This document shows positions 1 through 12,066 of a stretch of DNA of 64,000 bases, in pieces. Positions within the stretch are counted from its first letter, which is position 1, and every line of letters starts with the position of its first letter. Source of the stretch: Siphonodentalium dalli (lineage: Eukaryota; Mollusca; Scaphopoda; Gadilida; Siphonodentaliidae); the NCBI GenBank assembly GCA_032622095.1, contig CP136064.1:184432209-184496208 (forward strand). The letters are read 5' to 3'. Below the pieces are notes generated by a model, which was not told where the DNA came from, ran no database searches, and saw only the letters and a list, made by a program, of their open reading frames with translations. A program made the position numbers and the translations under genes.

Positions 1-1105
1 TCGACTTCCTATTCTCAAATGAATTTACGGTTTCTGTCCTACTTAAACACCATTGTTTGGGAGCTCTTGCCGTTGCCATTTCGGAAGATGTTATTTTGCC
101 CCAGGAGAAGCGCAAACTAAATGTCTCTCACAACCACAGTGCTTTGTCTGCTTGTGGCGGGCCGTCGTCTATCACGAAATTAGGTGATGTACCATATATC
201 AGTCATATACACCTTTTGGGCGAACAGAGCGTTAAGATTCGTTATAACACTGCCACCACGCCAGTATGATAGTATGTAAGAACCTACACTTTGGTATTGG
301 GCGACCACTGGGAAGTATCTGAGACTATTATTAACGGAGGCTTATTTAATGCGACTTTTCTCGACTGAGACTTTGACGGAAATAAAGAAAGATGGTCTTA
401 ATAATAAGGGTACAACATAAAGCGTATGTCGAGTACATCGCAGTTCATACACATCAACTACAACTCGTAGTGGCGATGTAATCACTGAACGAGCAAAAAG
501 GCTTTCTTTCGTCGAAATAGTTTAAGGGTCCATTTAATTTTCGAATCACTGATAATTTTGTTTTATAGTGCCTTGATATACGGTTTTAGTGACAATCTGC
601 CATAAAATATTATTAAAATACTATAATTCTGCTATTAATTCATCATTAATTTGAAACGTCTGTGCCTCAAGAAGACATAGAGAAATGGAAAACAGCTGAA
701 ATCATAGGAAGATTTCTCACGTTATGGCTCCCAGAATGCAACATAATTCAAACTAACGGAAGGGAAATAACTCTATATTTTAAGATATAGAGTTATTCCC
801 TTTCCATCGAAAATAATGAAACTTTATCACAGTACCCAAGTCGATATCACAACAAAAACAAGTTCACAGTTTATTACACCGAATAAGTTGATAATACAAT
901 GTTTTGGGGTTTTCCTCTTTCAAATGGTTTATAATATGGCATATATTTGATATCAAATTATCTGGTGGTTCGATAATTAAGTGGGCCTTTTAAACACTAT
1001 TTTAAAGTTAGAGCCCTGAACATCTTACTGTACATGTAAGTCCATAAATCAGTTAATTGGATACCAACTGACAAATATTAAAAAAAAATCACTTAATCGG
1101 CTTCC
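1..1105. other. Intergenic stretch, one small hairpin, no gene recognised
   Basis: I found no protein family in any frame and no splice-supported exon. The only structure is an imperfect inverted repeat at about 760-803: AAGGGAAATAACTCTATAT faces its near reverse complement across a loop of a few bases. GGGA(A)ATAACTC-like words are common in molluscan repeats (family knowledge), so this is probably a remnant of a small transposon. Confidence 0.5.
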
Positions 1106-1107
1106 TT

Positions 1108-1323
1108 AGCCCTTTCTATACTAAATACTCATTGGCGATTAGTTCCCGTCGGACATGTTCACATAATAACTTCAACTTATTATCTGAACAGTTCCCACCA
1201 AGGAATATTAATACTTCTGCACTTTATATATCTTTTCGTCATACTGTCGTCTGATCGCTCCTCCAAATGGATAATAGACCTATATTTACTTTTATAACAG
1301 GGTGGGAGAATCCATTTAGTATT
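1108..1323 (+). mobile_element. CCCTTTCTATACTAAAT-type MITE, copy 1
   Basis: This is a non-autonomous DNA element, first of a family seen again at 15899, 36435, 42148, 51148, 61199 and 61791. It opens with CCCTTTCTATACTAAAT and closes near ATCCATTTAGTAT. Inside, a short hairpin is formed by a TGTTCA..ATAA arm and TTATCTGAACAGTTCCC. Better copies end in AAAGGGTTAA, so the family fits TTAA-target elements of piggyBac type with CCC..GGG termini. It has no coding capacity. This copy is diverged and its right end is eroded. Confidence 0.7.
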
Positions 1324-1689
1324 AATACACCACTCAATAAAATATTTGTTCAGTCATCATCGATTGGAAACATTTTATCCCTATACTGAATATGGTCCAA
1401 ATACATAAGTTTTTCTGAGTATTAATGTTTCAATCTGTATAACAGTTCTTATATTACCGACAGGCCCGACTTTCACTTATTTTCTTTCTTAATGCAGTCA
1501 GTCAATTAAAATGTGTGTTCCTTTTCAAAATGTAATACCGATTTACGCACTAAATGTGTAACTCAGTGCAGTTCATGTGTATCAATGTGTCGAAATTTAA
1601 GCCAATTTGCTCTATTATATCAGTCAAATAAAAATTATTACTCTCGTCAAACGACCTGTTTTAATATTATGCCACACAGATTCTTTATA

Positions 1690-1992
1690 TCGTCTTATAT
1701 TTACAAGGCTAGTCTGTGTTACACTAAATCCTGTTCCGTTATTGGTCAACTGCCAACTGGGTCACCCATTTCATACCCCAATAACACAGACCGTAACACG
1801 AACACGACGTTACAAATTGTTGACCTATATAATCTGACCTAATCACTAAAAGCAGTCAGCATAATAATTGGGCGTGTTTTTAAAAGTTCAGCCGAATTGC
1901 ATCTGAAGCCAGTTATTTATATCGATCACGTTATCGTTGCTAAGTGATTGGAAATATTATATTGGGCTCACCTAATGTCCTGGTTGGACCAG
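1690..1992 (+). repeat. Interspersed repeat X, copy 1
   Basis: About 280 bp here reappear in opposite orientation at 28023-28302, sharing long blocks such as GAATTGCATCTGAAGCCAG and TTATATCGATCACGTTATCG. A weaker third copy is at 37910-38060. The open frames across it (for example 1513-1842) are not conserved between copies, so I do not treat them as genes. The class is unknown; it could be a SINE or the end of a larger element. Confidence 0.6.
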
Positions 1993-3110
1993 TCTCAAAT
2001 TCTCGGCAGGTTTTGTGAAAATAAATAAGAATACATTTATCTTTTTTTATGGGAATAAATATTCAAAAATCTATATAAATATAAGAATTGAATGTAGCGG
2101 TTGTGTGTTATTGTGTGGTACGGCGCGGTTCGCGCTATGTGCCACACTAACCAAAGTGCCGTACCCCCTCCAACACACGCCCACTACATTCATTTCTTTA
2201 AAAAATGCAAGATATACATTTCTGAGCAGATGACCATATACCATACCAGTCGATGGATAAGTCGCATCAGTGTATTGGTAGCATTGAATTTTTGAACCTA
2301 AATTCTGCATGCTGGCTCTTACTTGTGTGTAAGATGCACATAGTTTAGTGGGTTGCAAATCAACTTCAGCATAATCAATTGGGAGATATTTAGAACTGCA
2401 CATAATGCATTTACGACTAGACTACTATGTAAAAGTGTCATGATATATCACAAACGTATAAGACGAACACGTACGATCTATATACGGTTTGCTTGTTCGT
2501 CTCTGTGCATTTCAAGTTGTATCAACATACATGTATCAGCATTTCTTTCTGTTTGCGCCTGTCCCCGATTGTTTCCTCTAACACAAACTCTCGGTGTGGA
2601 GGCCGATTACCATGTCCATTTGCGAATTTTATAAATTACAACTTGCATGAAGTATTGATACTCCGACATTGTCTCCATTTCGAATTCGGAATCGGGGAAA
2701 ACTGATATTAGAAAGGACAATGTCGTTTACTTAATTTTTATGGTTTGAAAAATTGCAAACTTATAGCAGCATAAAATTGAGACTATAGGTTTACCTGGAA
2801 AATGACTCTATGCATAGTCGATATTAATGGCTGAACTATCTCGTATAATTTCGCCACGCAGCTTGTGTTTGTAATGCGCAGCGGTGACATATTCCAAGAA
2901 AAAAAGGGACTTACTCATAATTTAAATTAAAGATTTTCAAGCGGCATACAAACTTCCGATTATAAATAGAATCAGTTCCTTCAACCAAACATGGGGTCTC
3001 AGTAGTCAGTTATCATCATCGTCTCAATATAACGGAATAAGTCGCAATGAATATTACCCATTGTGCAGTTCAGATGTTTCAAGTTGATATATGTATGTGT
3101 AAGCGATAGT
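1993..3110. other. Intergenic, no gene recognised
   Basis: The stretch contains several short overlapping open frames on both strands (the longest 110 codons, 2071-2403 minus) that resemble no family I know and lack plausible splice signals. No repeat structure was evident apart from AT-rich tracts. Confidence 0.4.
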
Positions 3111-3115
3111 TTGTG

Positions 3116-3706
3116 TTAACCATATCCATAACGCTCCAACCAATGGTGGTAGTCAAATAGTTCTTTGTATGTGTCAAGATGATCTGCTGCGACAATTTGT
3201 CTGGGCAGATTGTTCCATGTAGTGATAACTCTTAGTGTAAGGAAACGTTTTAGAACATCTTTCTTGACACAATGTTTCTGCAAATTGTATTCGTGACCTC
3301 GGGTGCCTTTGTGCAATGCGTTCTCAAATAATTTACGTTTGTCGATGTTGTACAGACCACATGAGTTATTTTGCACACTTCTGTCATGTCTCCTCTTTTT
3401 CGACTACATGTATATATACTTATGGTCCTTCACCACTTCAAGCTCAGTTCGAGCTATTGACATCTCCCCCTCCTCTTTCTGTGGACCAATCTCTTTATTT
3501 GGTCGCGTGGAAGATCTCACGTTCTTCACGGAAGAATAAGTCGAGTCTCTACACGATGTTGACTTGCCAGAAATTGCTGGAATGAGGTTGTCATGGAAAT
3601 GCTTTATCGTTTGGTTTAGGTGAATATCCCAGGATAATGTGTTGCTGCATATGACCTCTGCAAATCTCACCCTTACCCAAACATGCCTATATGATACAAT
3701 ACACAT
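3116..3706 (-). pseudogene. Decayed LINE reverse-transcriptase C-terminus
   Basis: Minus-strand translation of 3116-3376 gives the tail typical of CR1/L2-like LINE ORF2 proteins. The segment LFENALHKGTRGHEYNLQ is followed by LKRFLTLRVITTWNNLPRQI, matching the usual RxxFFSxRVVxxWNxLP block near the end of these polyproteins. Just upstream the preceding motif RRGDMTEVCKI is present but in another frame. A further block, VRFAEVICSNTLSWDIHLNQ at 3600-3670, resembles the 'LGV..s.dL.W..Hi' region. The copy is therefore 5'-truncated and frameshifted, not functional. Assignment to LINE is firm; the clade is less certain. Confidence 0.75.
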
Positions 3707-3904
3707 CTATATATGTGACCCCTGATTTAAATACACCTGGTTATCATAATAACACCAGGGAGCTAAACCACATACGTCCACCTATCACCGCACGTGGTAA
3801 GAAGCATATTGAATTTATCCCGTTTGACATGTTATTGCCATTGTGCATTATAGGGTCATTTGAAGAAACATCTCATGAGAATTATTGGGTTTCTTTGGTC
3901 CACG

Positions 3905-3956
3905 CTGAACCCTTTCTATACTAAATGGATTCCCCCCACAGTTATAAAAGGATACA
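3905..3956 (-). mobile_element. Solo end of the CCCTTTCTATACTAAAT-type MITE
   Basis: About 50 bp match the 3' terminal segment of the family in reverse (AACCCTTTCTATACTAAAT, then ATTCCCCCCACAGTTATAAA). The rest of the element is missing, so this is a deletion remnant. Confidence 0.6.
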
Positions 3957-4569
3957 TTGGGTTAGTATATTACTCATCTGGAGGTGTTTGAGAAAAATAA
4001 GCAGGTGACAGATAAGACAAGTATATGCAGAAGGTTATTAGCAGAAAATTCCTTAAGGTAACTACTCGTCAATGAATATTTAGTAAAGCAATGATTAATT
4101 AAGAAATAAATACACTGCAATGCACAGCGGCGTGTATAGTAGAATTTGATCACAAATAAACTGGTTGTAGGACGACGCGTTGCTGCACTCGCGTATAAAC
4201 ACCACAACGCCAAATGCTCGTGTATAAAGACCAAGGCACATTATGTGCGAAATTTAACATAAATGACAGAATATAATACACCATAATGACCGTAAGATAT
4301 CACCATTTCCGATACAAATAGCATTTTCTATTGATTTGTATGATACAGTTTATTACAATTGATGAAAAACCCGCCAATTGGTGTCGGCGTAAAGTCCGCG
4401 AAATAAGAGTAATTTTAAGGCAATCGTACTTCGAGAATCTTGGATTAATATATAATTGCTTTATTCTCTGATCAAAGTTATCATTATACATGGACATTGA
4501 GAAAACAAAGAAATGTAGTTTTTTCTTTACATAAGATAGACAACAGAAAATAAAGAAAGACATCACATA

Positions 4570-4735
4570 TATACAGTATATACATCAACATCATATTCAT
4601 AATCATCCTCATCCCCATCACGTCATCTTCACAAACCATCGTCGCCGCCTGACCATTTCATCTTCATCATCCTTCTCCACATTCTCATCCACATCACGTC
4701 ATCTTCATCATCATCGTCATCGCCATCATCACGAA
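4570..4735 (+). repeat. CAT/ATC-rich imperfect microsatellite
   Basis: A degenerate trinucleotide tract (CATCATC, CATCATCG, TTCATCATC) runs through about 165 bp, with the CACGTCATCTTCA phrase repeated twice. Confidence 0.7.
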
Positions 4736-5860
4736 GTTTGTGACACCTTTTGAAAACGATCCATCTCCAGGGAGACTAGAGTACTTTGTGATTGCCACTT
4801 GAGATATCCAGAATATGAGCGAGTTACCACGCATAGATGATGTTTTTAGTTTTGGGTGACTCTCTAATGGTAAATCTGCTTCTTTTTGATGTTTTTAGTT
4901 TTGGTTGATTGGCTTTTTTGGAAGTCGATATCTGGTCAACAAGAATTGATCTGTAAGACTCAGCACCCGAGATTCCCAGGTGCTCAGAAATCTCGGTGCT
5001 CAGACTTCATAGTCGTACGGGCCAGAGGTCTCCAGCCCTCACTTTTTGAAAGCTCGACATTCGGGCAATTTCCGGGCAAATTGGAGATATTTTCGGTCAA
5101 ATTCGGACAATTTTCGAACAAATGGAATGATATTTCAGGAGGAAATTACGGCCAATTACAGTATTTTCCACATTTCTGTCAGAATTATACATATTTAAGG
5201 TTAATTTGAATCTATTTATTTATATTTCAGTGTATATACAAGTTATATTCTACAAACACTGTGCTACAAGCATGAATATATCATGTAAAATAATTCGGAC
5301 AAAAAGTCTCGGCTCCATAACAATTTTGGCGCCCAAACGCCTATGTGCTTATAGTCATAAATAGGTTCGATTTGTTTCATTTTCTGACACCGAAATATTA
5401 CAAGTATAATATTCAGATGGTGCCAAATCGGATGAGTCAGTTTTATTCGCTTCAGTTCTTACAAATATGTGGATTAAGTGATGTAAACATTATGTTGTGG
5501 TGTTTATATGCCGAAAGCCAGTAATCTTGGTCAATGTGGTCATTCATACAAATGTTGTATACAGTTTGGCAACACATATTATCATTCTTGTACATAGATT
5601 ATTTGTAGCGACTATCGTTGGCGATTTCATTTGCTCATGTTTCCCAGGGATATAGAAGATATTTTGTTACCCACATAAACTACAGATTGCATAAAAGAAG
5701 TTGACATAATATGGCGTGGTTGCACAGGGAATCGGAGCAGAAAATATACCAAACTTATCGGAGTTTCTCTCCCCATGCAGGCATTCATGTTCTGATGAAA
5801 TTTGACAGCTGGCGATTGTATATAAATAAATAATCAATCAATCAAACCAATCGCGTAGTA
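4736..5860. other. Intergenic, no gene recognised
   Basis: Contains a local direct duplication of GATGTTTTTAGTTTTGG (4839 and 4889) and ends in AATAATCAATCAATCAAACC (about 5829), which resembles the 3' tail of a SINE or LINE. No convincing RNA polymerase III box or coding frame precedes the tail. Confidence 0.4.
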
Positions 5861-5874
5861 AGTTAAAATATTTA

Positions 5875-6600
5875 TACCCCCCCCCCGCAACAAAGTTGTG
5901 GAGGTATACTGGAATCAGCTTTTCTAGCCGTCCGTCGTCCATCGTCCGTCCGTCCATGGACACAAATTAGTCCGGTGTTTTTCTCAGTCGTTTTTAATAA
6001 TTTTCCGTGAAACTTGGCACTGTGCACCTGCGATTTTAATGTCTTCAGACTTATTTTCGCAGAGTTATTGGCCTTCTTGACTTAGAATATTTCAATCGTC
6101 GACACAATTTGTCCGGAGTTTTTCTGAGTCGTTTTATGTTAATCTTTGCATAGACATCATCCACCATGGGAACCTGTTTACCTGCGATTTTAATGTTGGT
6201 CAGACTTATTTTGGCGGAGTCATTGGCCTTCTTGACTTAGAATATTTTCATTTTTCTCATTTGTTTTTACCAATTATTTGCGGTGAGATGATCTCTCATT
6301 TTAACTATATCCTAAGTTAACTGTAAGTATTTTACTGTTGACATCTAACCTGCCACCAGATCATATGTCTGTTGAATACATGTCACCTATATTTTTTATA
6401 TCTAATTGACAGGAAAAACCCTCCGACTACTATGCTATTTGATCCTTGCTATAATCTGGAATGCAGGTTCGTCCGTCCGTCCACCGTCCGTGGACAAGCT
6501 TTGTCCGGAGTGTTTCTCGGTCATTTTTGAATAATTGTGCACCTGCAATGGGAATCTGTTATTGTATTATTTTAACTTAATGTTTACTGACATGTGAAAC
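5875..6600 (+). repeat. GTCCGTCC-headed interspersed repeat with internal duplication
   Basis: After a poly-C run and CAACAAAGTTGTGGAGGTAT comes a GTCCGTCC-rich head. It is followed by two related units of about 150 bp (5965-6090 and 6105-6245). Each contains TTGTCCGG.GTTTTTCT.AG and ends in GGCCTTCTTGACTTAGAATAT. A third partial head begins at 6468. CAACAAAGTTG and TCCGTCCGTC words occur in many marine-invertebrate repeats. The class is not determined. Confidence 0.6.
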
Positions 6601-7370
6601 ATCCTTAGTCCCATTGTGACAGTCACACCTCTAGTTTTGTCTAAATATGATTTTCAGTACATTTTCAACAATGCTTTGAGCCTCGAAATAAAAAAAACCT
6701 CAGTTACATAAGCATACATAAGACAGCTATTATAACCAAAATGAGGGCATATTATTATAGCATGCATGTTTTTATCGATGTGTATTGAGGGATCTAAATC
6801 AAAGTATAATTATAAAAACCCCACAGCCATGGAGTCCATACGAGCGACGACTCACACCAGTCGCGGGGCCATATTAACCTGGGTCGGTAACAGCCAGTGT
6901 AAACCCAAGGTACGCATCTGGCAAGGTCCTTAACAGCCTGGGTCCGGATCAGCCAAAATTCCATAACAGAGTTATCTGGCAATCGGGATACGTTGTTGTA
7001 GTCGATTTTTGATTTGCTTGTACCGATTTTCATTGTCCCTTTGTTTGCATTAAATATCCCTGAATCAACCCTAACTCTCACCGCGGTTCGATGTTACAGG
7101 AAGTGCACTAGTATCTCCTTATTCAAGAACTATTTCTAATGTCAAAGCGGCAAACATTCTTCGTTGGTCCGATAATCTAAAAACTACTGTTTACAACCAA
7201 CAAATTTGTGCTTGGCCACAAACACCGAATGTCGCGCTTATGACTAGACGCGGTATTTTGATATCATTGGTATCATGGGAATAGGCGCGCAAATCTATTT
7301 TCAGTACACGAGTTTTCCTGAGAATTTATGGAGGTGTCGTTACGTTAATTACTACAGAAGGAGCATCTGT
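6601..7370. other. Intergenic, no gene recognised
   Basis: The 95-codon minus-strand frame at 6794-7081 has no recognisable motif. Nothing else was found. Confidence 0.4.
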
Positions 7371-7376
7371 TACGGT

Positions 7377-7574
7377 GGCTGATTTAGGACATAAAACAAA
7401 TATTTTTATCTCGAAATTTCGGGATGTTTTGTCGACATTTCGAGATTTTATGTCGAAATTGCGCGATAGTAGGTCGAAAATTCGAGATGTTACGTTGAAA
7501 TTTCGAGATTTGATCTCGAAATTTCGAAAATTATCTCGAAAAAAATATTTTTGTTTATGTCCTAAATCAGCCAA
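7377..7574 (+). mobile_element. Small TIR element with TCGAAATTTCGAGAT minisatellite core
   Basis: TGGCTGATTTAGGACATAAA at 7377 faces TTTATGTCCTAAATCAGCCA at 7555, giving terminal inverted repeats of about 32 bp that also include (A)CAAATATTTTT. The core is about six degenerate units of about 21 bp based on TTTCGAGAT..ATGTCGAAA. Because the unit is a multiple of three, frames stay open on both strands. They encode FRD- or RNFD-type short peptide repeats, which I regard as a by-product. Confidence 0.65.
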
Positions 7575-7974
7575 CGTACACCGTAGAATACATTGATATA
7601 AAGAAAGTGTATACATTCTACTCTTACAGAGAGTATAGTCTGATCCAATCCTTTTTTGTGTAGAATCGCAATTGTTGTTTTTTCTCATACCTGCACTACA
7701 TATTCACAGTGACGTGCAGCTGCTTCACGTCGATGGAACAATCCACTCCATGTTAAGTCAGATATCACGTTGAGTTGAGTTGTGGGTCGGGAAAATGTCT
7801 CAAATATCAAACATTTAACAAAATATTAGTACTCATATTTGAGCATGACATTACAAAAACTGTACAGTAGACATCAATATAAATTCCATATACTCGGCAT
7901 CAATAGGAATATCTAAAATCTCTAACACACCAACGACTGATACCCAACAAAATTTCGAGTCAAAAATCATGCAT

Positions 7975-8268
7975 GATTGATTGGGGTTTAATATCGCTTT
8001 CAGCAACTAAGGCCATATCATGACATTGCCATTTTTGGTGGTGGAGGAAATCTGCACACTTACGGCTAATATATCCGTGATTTCAATGGCTGATAAACTC
8101 GGCGACCGTGTGCGGCAAACCACCGGCCATCGGAGAGTAATTGGCAACTCCACCAGATAACGATTTCAAGTTACAAAGTCCACGTTGGAAACATGTGGAT
8201 TTGAACCATTATCGCCAGCGCTGGAGGGCGAGAGTTGTACCCCTTACCGACTGAGCCACCGATGCCCC
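7975..8268 (-). mobile_element. tRNA-derived SINE
   Basis: Reading the minus strand from about 8268, the start contains an RNA polymerase III A box, GTGGCTCAGTCGGTAAGG (8242-8259). A B box, GGTTCAAATCC (about 8195-8206), follows 40-odd bases downstream. A tRNA-unrelated body comes next, ending near AAACCCCAATCAATCATG (about 7972-7990), a 3' tail widespread in lophotrochozoan SINEs and their partner LINEs. The acceptor and anticodon stems are not foldable as a tRNA, so this is a SINE and not a tRNA gene. Confidence 0.75.
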
Positions 8269-8274
8269 CAAAAT

Positions 8275-9365
8275 CATGAAATTCGATGCTATCTGTTGGT
8301 ACTTTGTGATTTTCCATTTCTACGCAGATAATGATTGGATCAAACTTTACTCTTTAATAGTAGAATTCATACACTTTATTATTTATTCATTTATAAAACC
8401 ATTATAGTTAGTAACACCAACAGTTACTGACAACACCACTATAATCAATAAATACACTATAAACATGTTGTTGTGACATATGTATGTTGGTATATGGGAG
8501 AGAAGTCTCTAGGAGAAAAATAGGGAGAAGTGGCACATTTCTGGGAGAAAATGTATATAAAGTCGCCCTCTATATTGGTCCCTGTCGCGCGCCCCGCGTT
8601 TGCCCCTGCATTTTGTTTAAGGCGAGCTGAGACTTTTACACAAGTCACCGGTTACCAAAACCATGTTATTTGTATGTACGATGGTAGACCACACACAAGG
8701 AATCAAACAATTACTGCCATACTGCCCAGTCCATTAGGATGCCACATGGGAGTTTATTGTCCAACAAACTTGAATACTGTATGAGCACATGCACCATTAA
8801 AATTGAATGCCTAAGAATAACTACCTGTACATAATGCATATCTTCATACATTCATACATTCAGAAGTATTTAATGTTGGCAAAAGATGGGAAGCAGATAA
8901 CCGTGCAAACTGTTTTTATGATTTTGCTTCCGATCATGCTACTACCATTAAACTGTTTTGGGTTGTATTAATATGATGGAATATAGTAATTGTTAGAAAG
9001 AACCAGGCTGATATGACTTTGTTTCATATTCTGATTTATTTACTAATTGTTGGGGTGGGTCCCAAAAAGTTGGACTGGAAAAAATCAAACAAATTATTGA
9101 AAAGAGGGTGCGGTGGGTGGTCACGTAGCGAAAATGATGTTTTTCTACTCTGTGTCTGCAAATTTTGTTACGACCCTCCCATTTCATATGGTGGTTTTAT
9201 GCCGGACATCTTTAACAGAATGCATTATGCCATACGTAGATTATTGGCATTCTTGTGGTTCACCCATTTCACCGTGTAAAAGATTCAAGCGAACAATCAT
9301 CCATGAAATTATTCAGATCATTCATGTACAAAGAAAAGGGAAAAGGTGACATAATTTCACATTGG
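8275..9365. other. Intergenic, no gene recognised
   Basis: Several short overlapping frames (8530-8784, 9013-9349) show no known motif. No internal repeats were noticed. Confidence 0.4.
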
Positions 9366-9369
9366 AAAA

Positions 9370-10575
9370 GTCCAATTATGGGCAGCCGTTGGGTCGGATA
9401 TTACATGAAATAAAAGATAATGGTAGTTTGTTTAAACAGTTACATGCACAATACATTCAATATAAGTCAATTCCGTTTTAATAGCAATCTTTTTCAAACC
9501 AATGGTGTCCATTTTCAATACTATTAATTTTTCAACCAATATCTAATAACAAACAATTAGTACAGCTATCGCTTTCAATAGCCACAATCAACGATGTTCA
9601 TTTTCAAACCAATAGACATATTTTCCTAATCAATATAGAATTCCCCAATCAACGATGCTCAATTTCAAACCAATAGACCTTGTCTTTCGTATATTCAATA
9701 GATATCATATCCACATCAATTATCATCAACGCAGAATTAATGTCCTATTTCAATTCAATTTTTCGTATTCCAATCAATATATAACAGCAAAATCAATTAT
9801 CTATTTCCGGTAATATTCAATTATAGCAGTTGACATTTTAATAACTACCGTTTACAAACCAATAACCAATTCTCGAATTAACGCTAGACGCGCAACCAGG
9901 GACGTTGGAAATACTTGGTTCATGTGACGTCAGCAATATATAAATAAACATGGGAATTCCATATATAACAGGAAGAACCACAGATTATATATAGATTATG
10001 TGGAGGACTTCGGTTCATGTGACGTCAGCAATATTTAAATAGACTAAATATATCTGGGGTTCCCACCACGATTATACGTTACGCGGCGCCCTCTTGTGTC
10101 TGTTTGATTTTGTCTATTGTTTATAAATCGACTCATATTAGTTCGGGATATGACTGTTAGATTTTCATGGACTGCTGTTAGTTTCGTATTGTCGTATATT
10201 GATAGCAATGCTATTAAAAGGAAATTAATGTACATTAAATGTACGATATCTGTATTGGAATATATAATTGCTGTATTATAATTTGTTTTTACAAATATGT
10301 ATTTTCAGTATATGAGTACTATTTAATTGAAATAGAATTTAATATTGTGCGTCGATCAACATTGATTAGAAAACGATATATATATATTAAAATTGAATTG
10401 TCTCCTATTGATTATAAGAACGACTATTGGTTTGAAAATAGACACCTTTGGTTTGAAAAAGATTGCTATTAAATCTGAATGGGCTTATATTGAATGTGTG
10501 GGCATGTAAGTTTTTAAACAACCCACCATTAACTTTTATTTCATGTAATTTACGACCGAACGACCACCCATATCC
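9370..10575. mobile_element. 1.2 kb element with about 150 bp inverted ends
   Basis: The left end (about 9375-9520) contains TTACATGAAATAAAAG, TTGTTTAAA, CAATATAAG and AGCAATCTTTTTCAAACCAA. The right end (10430-10570) carries the reverse complement of each in the same order. Between them are many short CAATCAA/TTTCAAACCAATAG phrases (9480-9870) and a duplicated 45 bp block (9918 and 10009) with GTTCATGTGACGTCAGCAAT. No transposase was seen, so the element is non-autonomous. Target duplications are not clear. Confidence 0.6.
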
Positions 10576-10579
10576 AATA

Positions 10580-11390
10580 GAGTTCACAAATAGCTCGGAT
10601 TGGGAATCAACCCACGGCCCTCTAATCTTATGTTTTAAAGGGACTCGAATCAAGCATCCGAGTTAGTTTCATGCGAAACAACATAAATTTTATAAAAGTC
10701 TACACAACAACTATACATCATCAATACATGATACATGTAAAAATAAATGGACCATTTTCTTATTTTCATTATTAATAACTCTCCAATAATGAGATTTCAC
10801 ATCTGAAAACAATTGGTATGTAAACGCAGCTACAGTGGCATTGCCGACCAGAGTCAAATTAAGTAAGATACCAACGTTTAATCAATATTGACAGTAAACA
10901 TTGGAAAAGGTCAAAGCATTGTTAAATATAATGAAAATCATATTTAGACTGAAATATTTGAACTTATTGCATGATTTGGGATCAACCTTGATTTGGAAAA
11001 CAAACTTTGGGTTATCATTTTTTGTCCGCTTCATACTTTAGACGTTGGACGCGGGTTGTATTACTGATTGTTGTTTCCTGATACCACACTGATAAACCAG
11101 AAGATGTTATCAGATTTAACGCGGAATCACGCGTTCGGGTGTTTTATTTACAGCTTTGGCATTTCCACGAAAACTTATGCGCTGGTGATCATTTTTGTGA
11201 CGAGGTTACAATTTGTCGACATGGTAAATACGTTAGAGTGTCTCCAGTTGTCTGTTATAGCGTGTCACCAGGCTCGGCGGGACCAATACCACCCTCCGCT
11301 TCGCGGTCAGTAGTTCCGGACTCTGATTGGCCTATTTAAATTGGAGACATGGTAAACGAACATTAGATGAATATTCATTTTCTTCTTCAG
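10580..11390. other. Upstream intron of the plus-strand chitin-binding gene
   Basis: No repeat structure is obvious. Because the exon at 11391 opens in phase 1, at least one further exon must lie 5' of it, here or further left. I could not identify it with confidence. Confidence 0.35.
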
Positions 11391-11675
11391 TATTCGCACT
11401 CATCCCTGGCATTTTGGCTCTAGACTTCAAATGTCCTTCGCAGTTCGGGCGTTACCCTCATCCAGAGAGCTGTACAATGTACTTAGAATGTGATCACGGA
11501 CGGTTGTTGGCCAGACCATGTGCTCCAGGAACCCATTGGAATCCCACCCTCGGGATCTGTGATTGGCCAGACCAGGCAAACTGTATTAAGAACTCCAGCC
11601 CAATAACCCCGCCTCCAATGACGCCATCTACAGTTGAACCTAATCAACCAGGACATATTACCAACATTGAATTTG
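11391..11675 (+). CDS. CBM14 chitin-binding exon of plus-strand gene (penultimate exon)
   Basis: A 285-nt exon lies between a pyrimidine-rich acceptor (TTTTCTTCTTCAG) and donor GTGAGT. It is phase 1 at both ends. It encodes a short hydrophobic lead (VFALIPGILALDF) and then a complete six-cysteine CBM14/peritrophin-A domain with spacing C-x12-C-x5-C-x9-C-x12-C-x7-C. The last loop, ICDWPDQANC, is a near-consensus CBM14 ending. A Pro/Thr-rich linker (SPITPPPMTPSTVEPNQPGH) follows. CBM14 domains bind chitin outside the cell. The hydrophobic lead could be part of a signal peptide if transcription starts nearby (an in-frame ATG exists at 11327), but the acceptor and the phase favour an internal exon. 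Joining to the next exon makes an intact GGT glycine codon. Confidence 0.8.
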
Positions 11676-12066
11676 GTGAGTATACATGTATGTATAGGAT
11701 ACTGACGGGAAAGTGTCAACTATTCTTGGGGAAATTGATCAATCGGGGGCGTAGATCGAAACAATTTCAGCTATTATTTGACCAACTTAATTCATTATTT
11801 CGTCCCAGTAAGAATTCAATGATCACGACGACTTAACACAAACCAGGATATTATGAAGGAGTACACGCTTGGTGAAAATGAGGTATGTTGCGAAACATTT
11901 TTAAGTTAAAAAAGTGTAAAATTCCATTAAAAGTCCGAATAAGCTCTTCGTTGCAGATGCACAAGTTTCCATATTGGTAATTATCTATGTCATCGAAGGG
12001 TCCGCGGATATATAATTATATACGAGTCTAAGATACTCGTCAATGATTATTTAGTCAGTATATGGT

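Noticed and set aside
8195-8268. tRNA gene
   Set aside because: A and B boxes are present, but no cloverleaf or acceptor stem, and a SINE body with AAACCCCAATCAATC tail follows.
11154-11223. Possible small cysteine-containing exon of the plus-strand gene (LWHFHENLCAGDHFCDEV)
   Set aside because: There is a TTTATTTACAG acceptor and a GTAAAT donor, but it would be phase 0-1 with no domain signature. Too weak to annotate.
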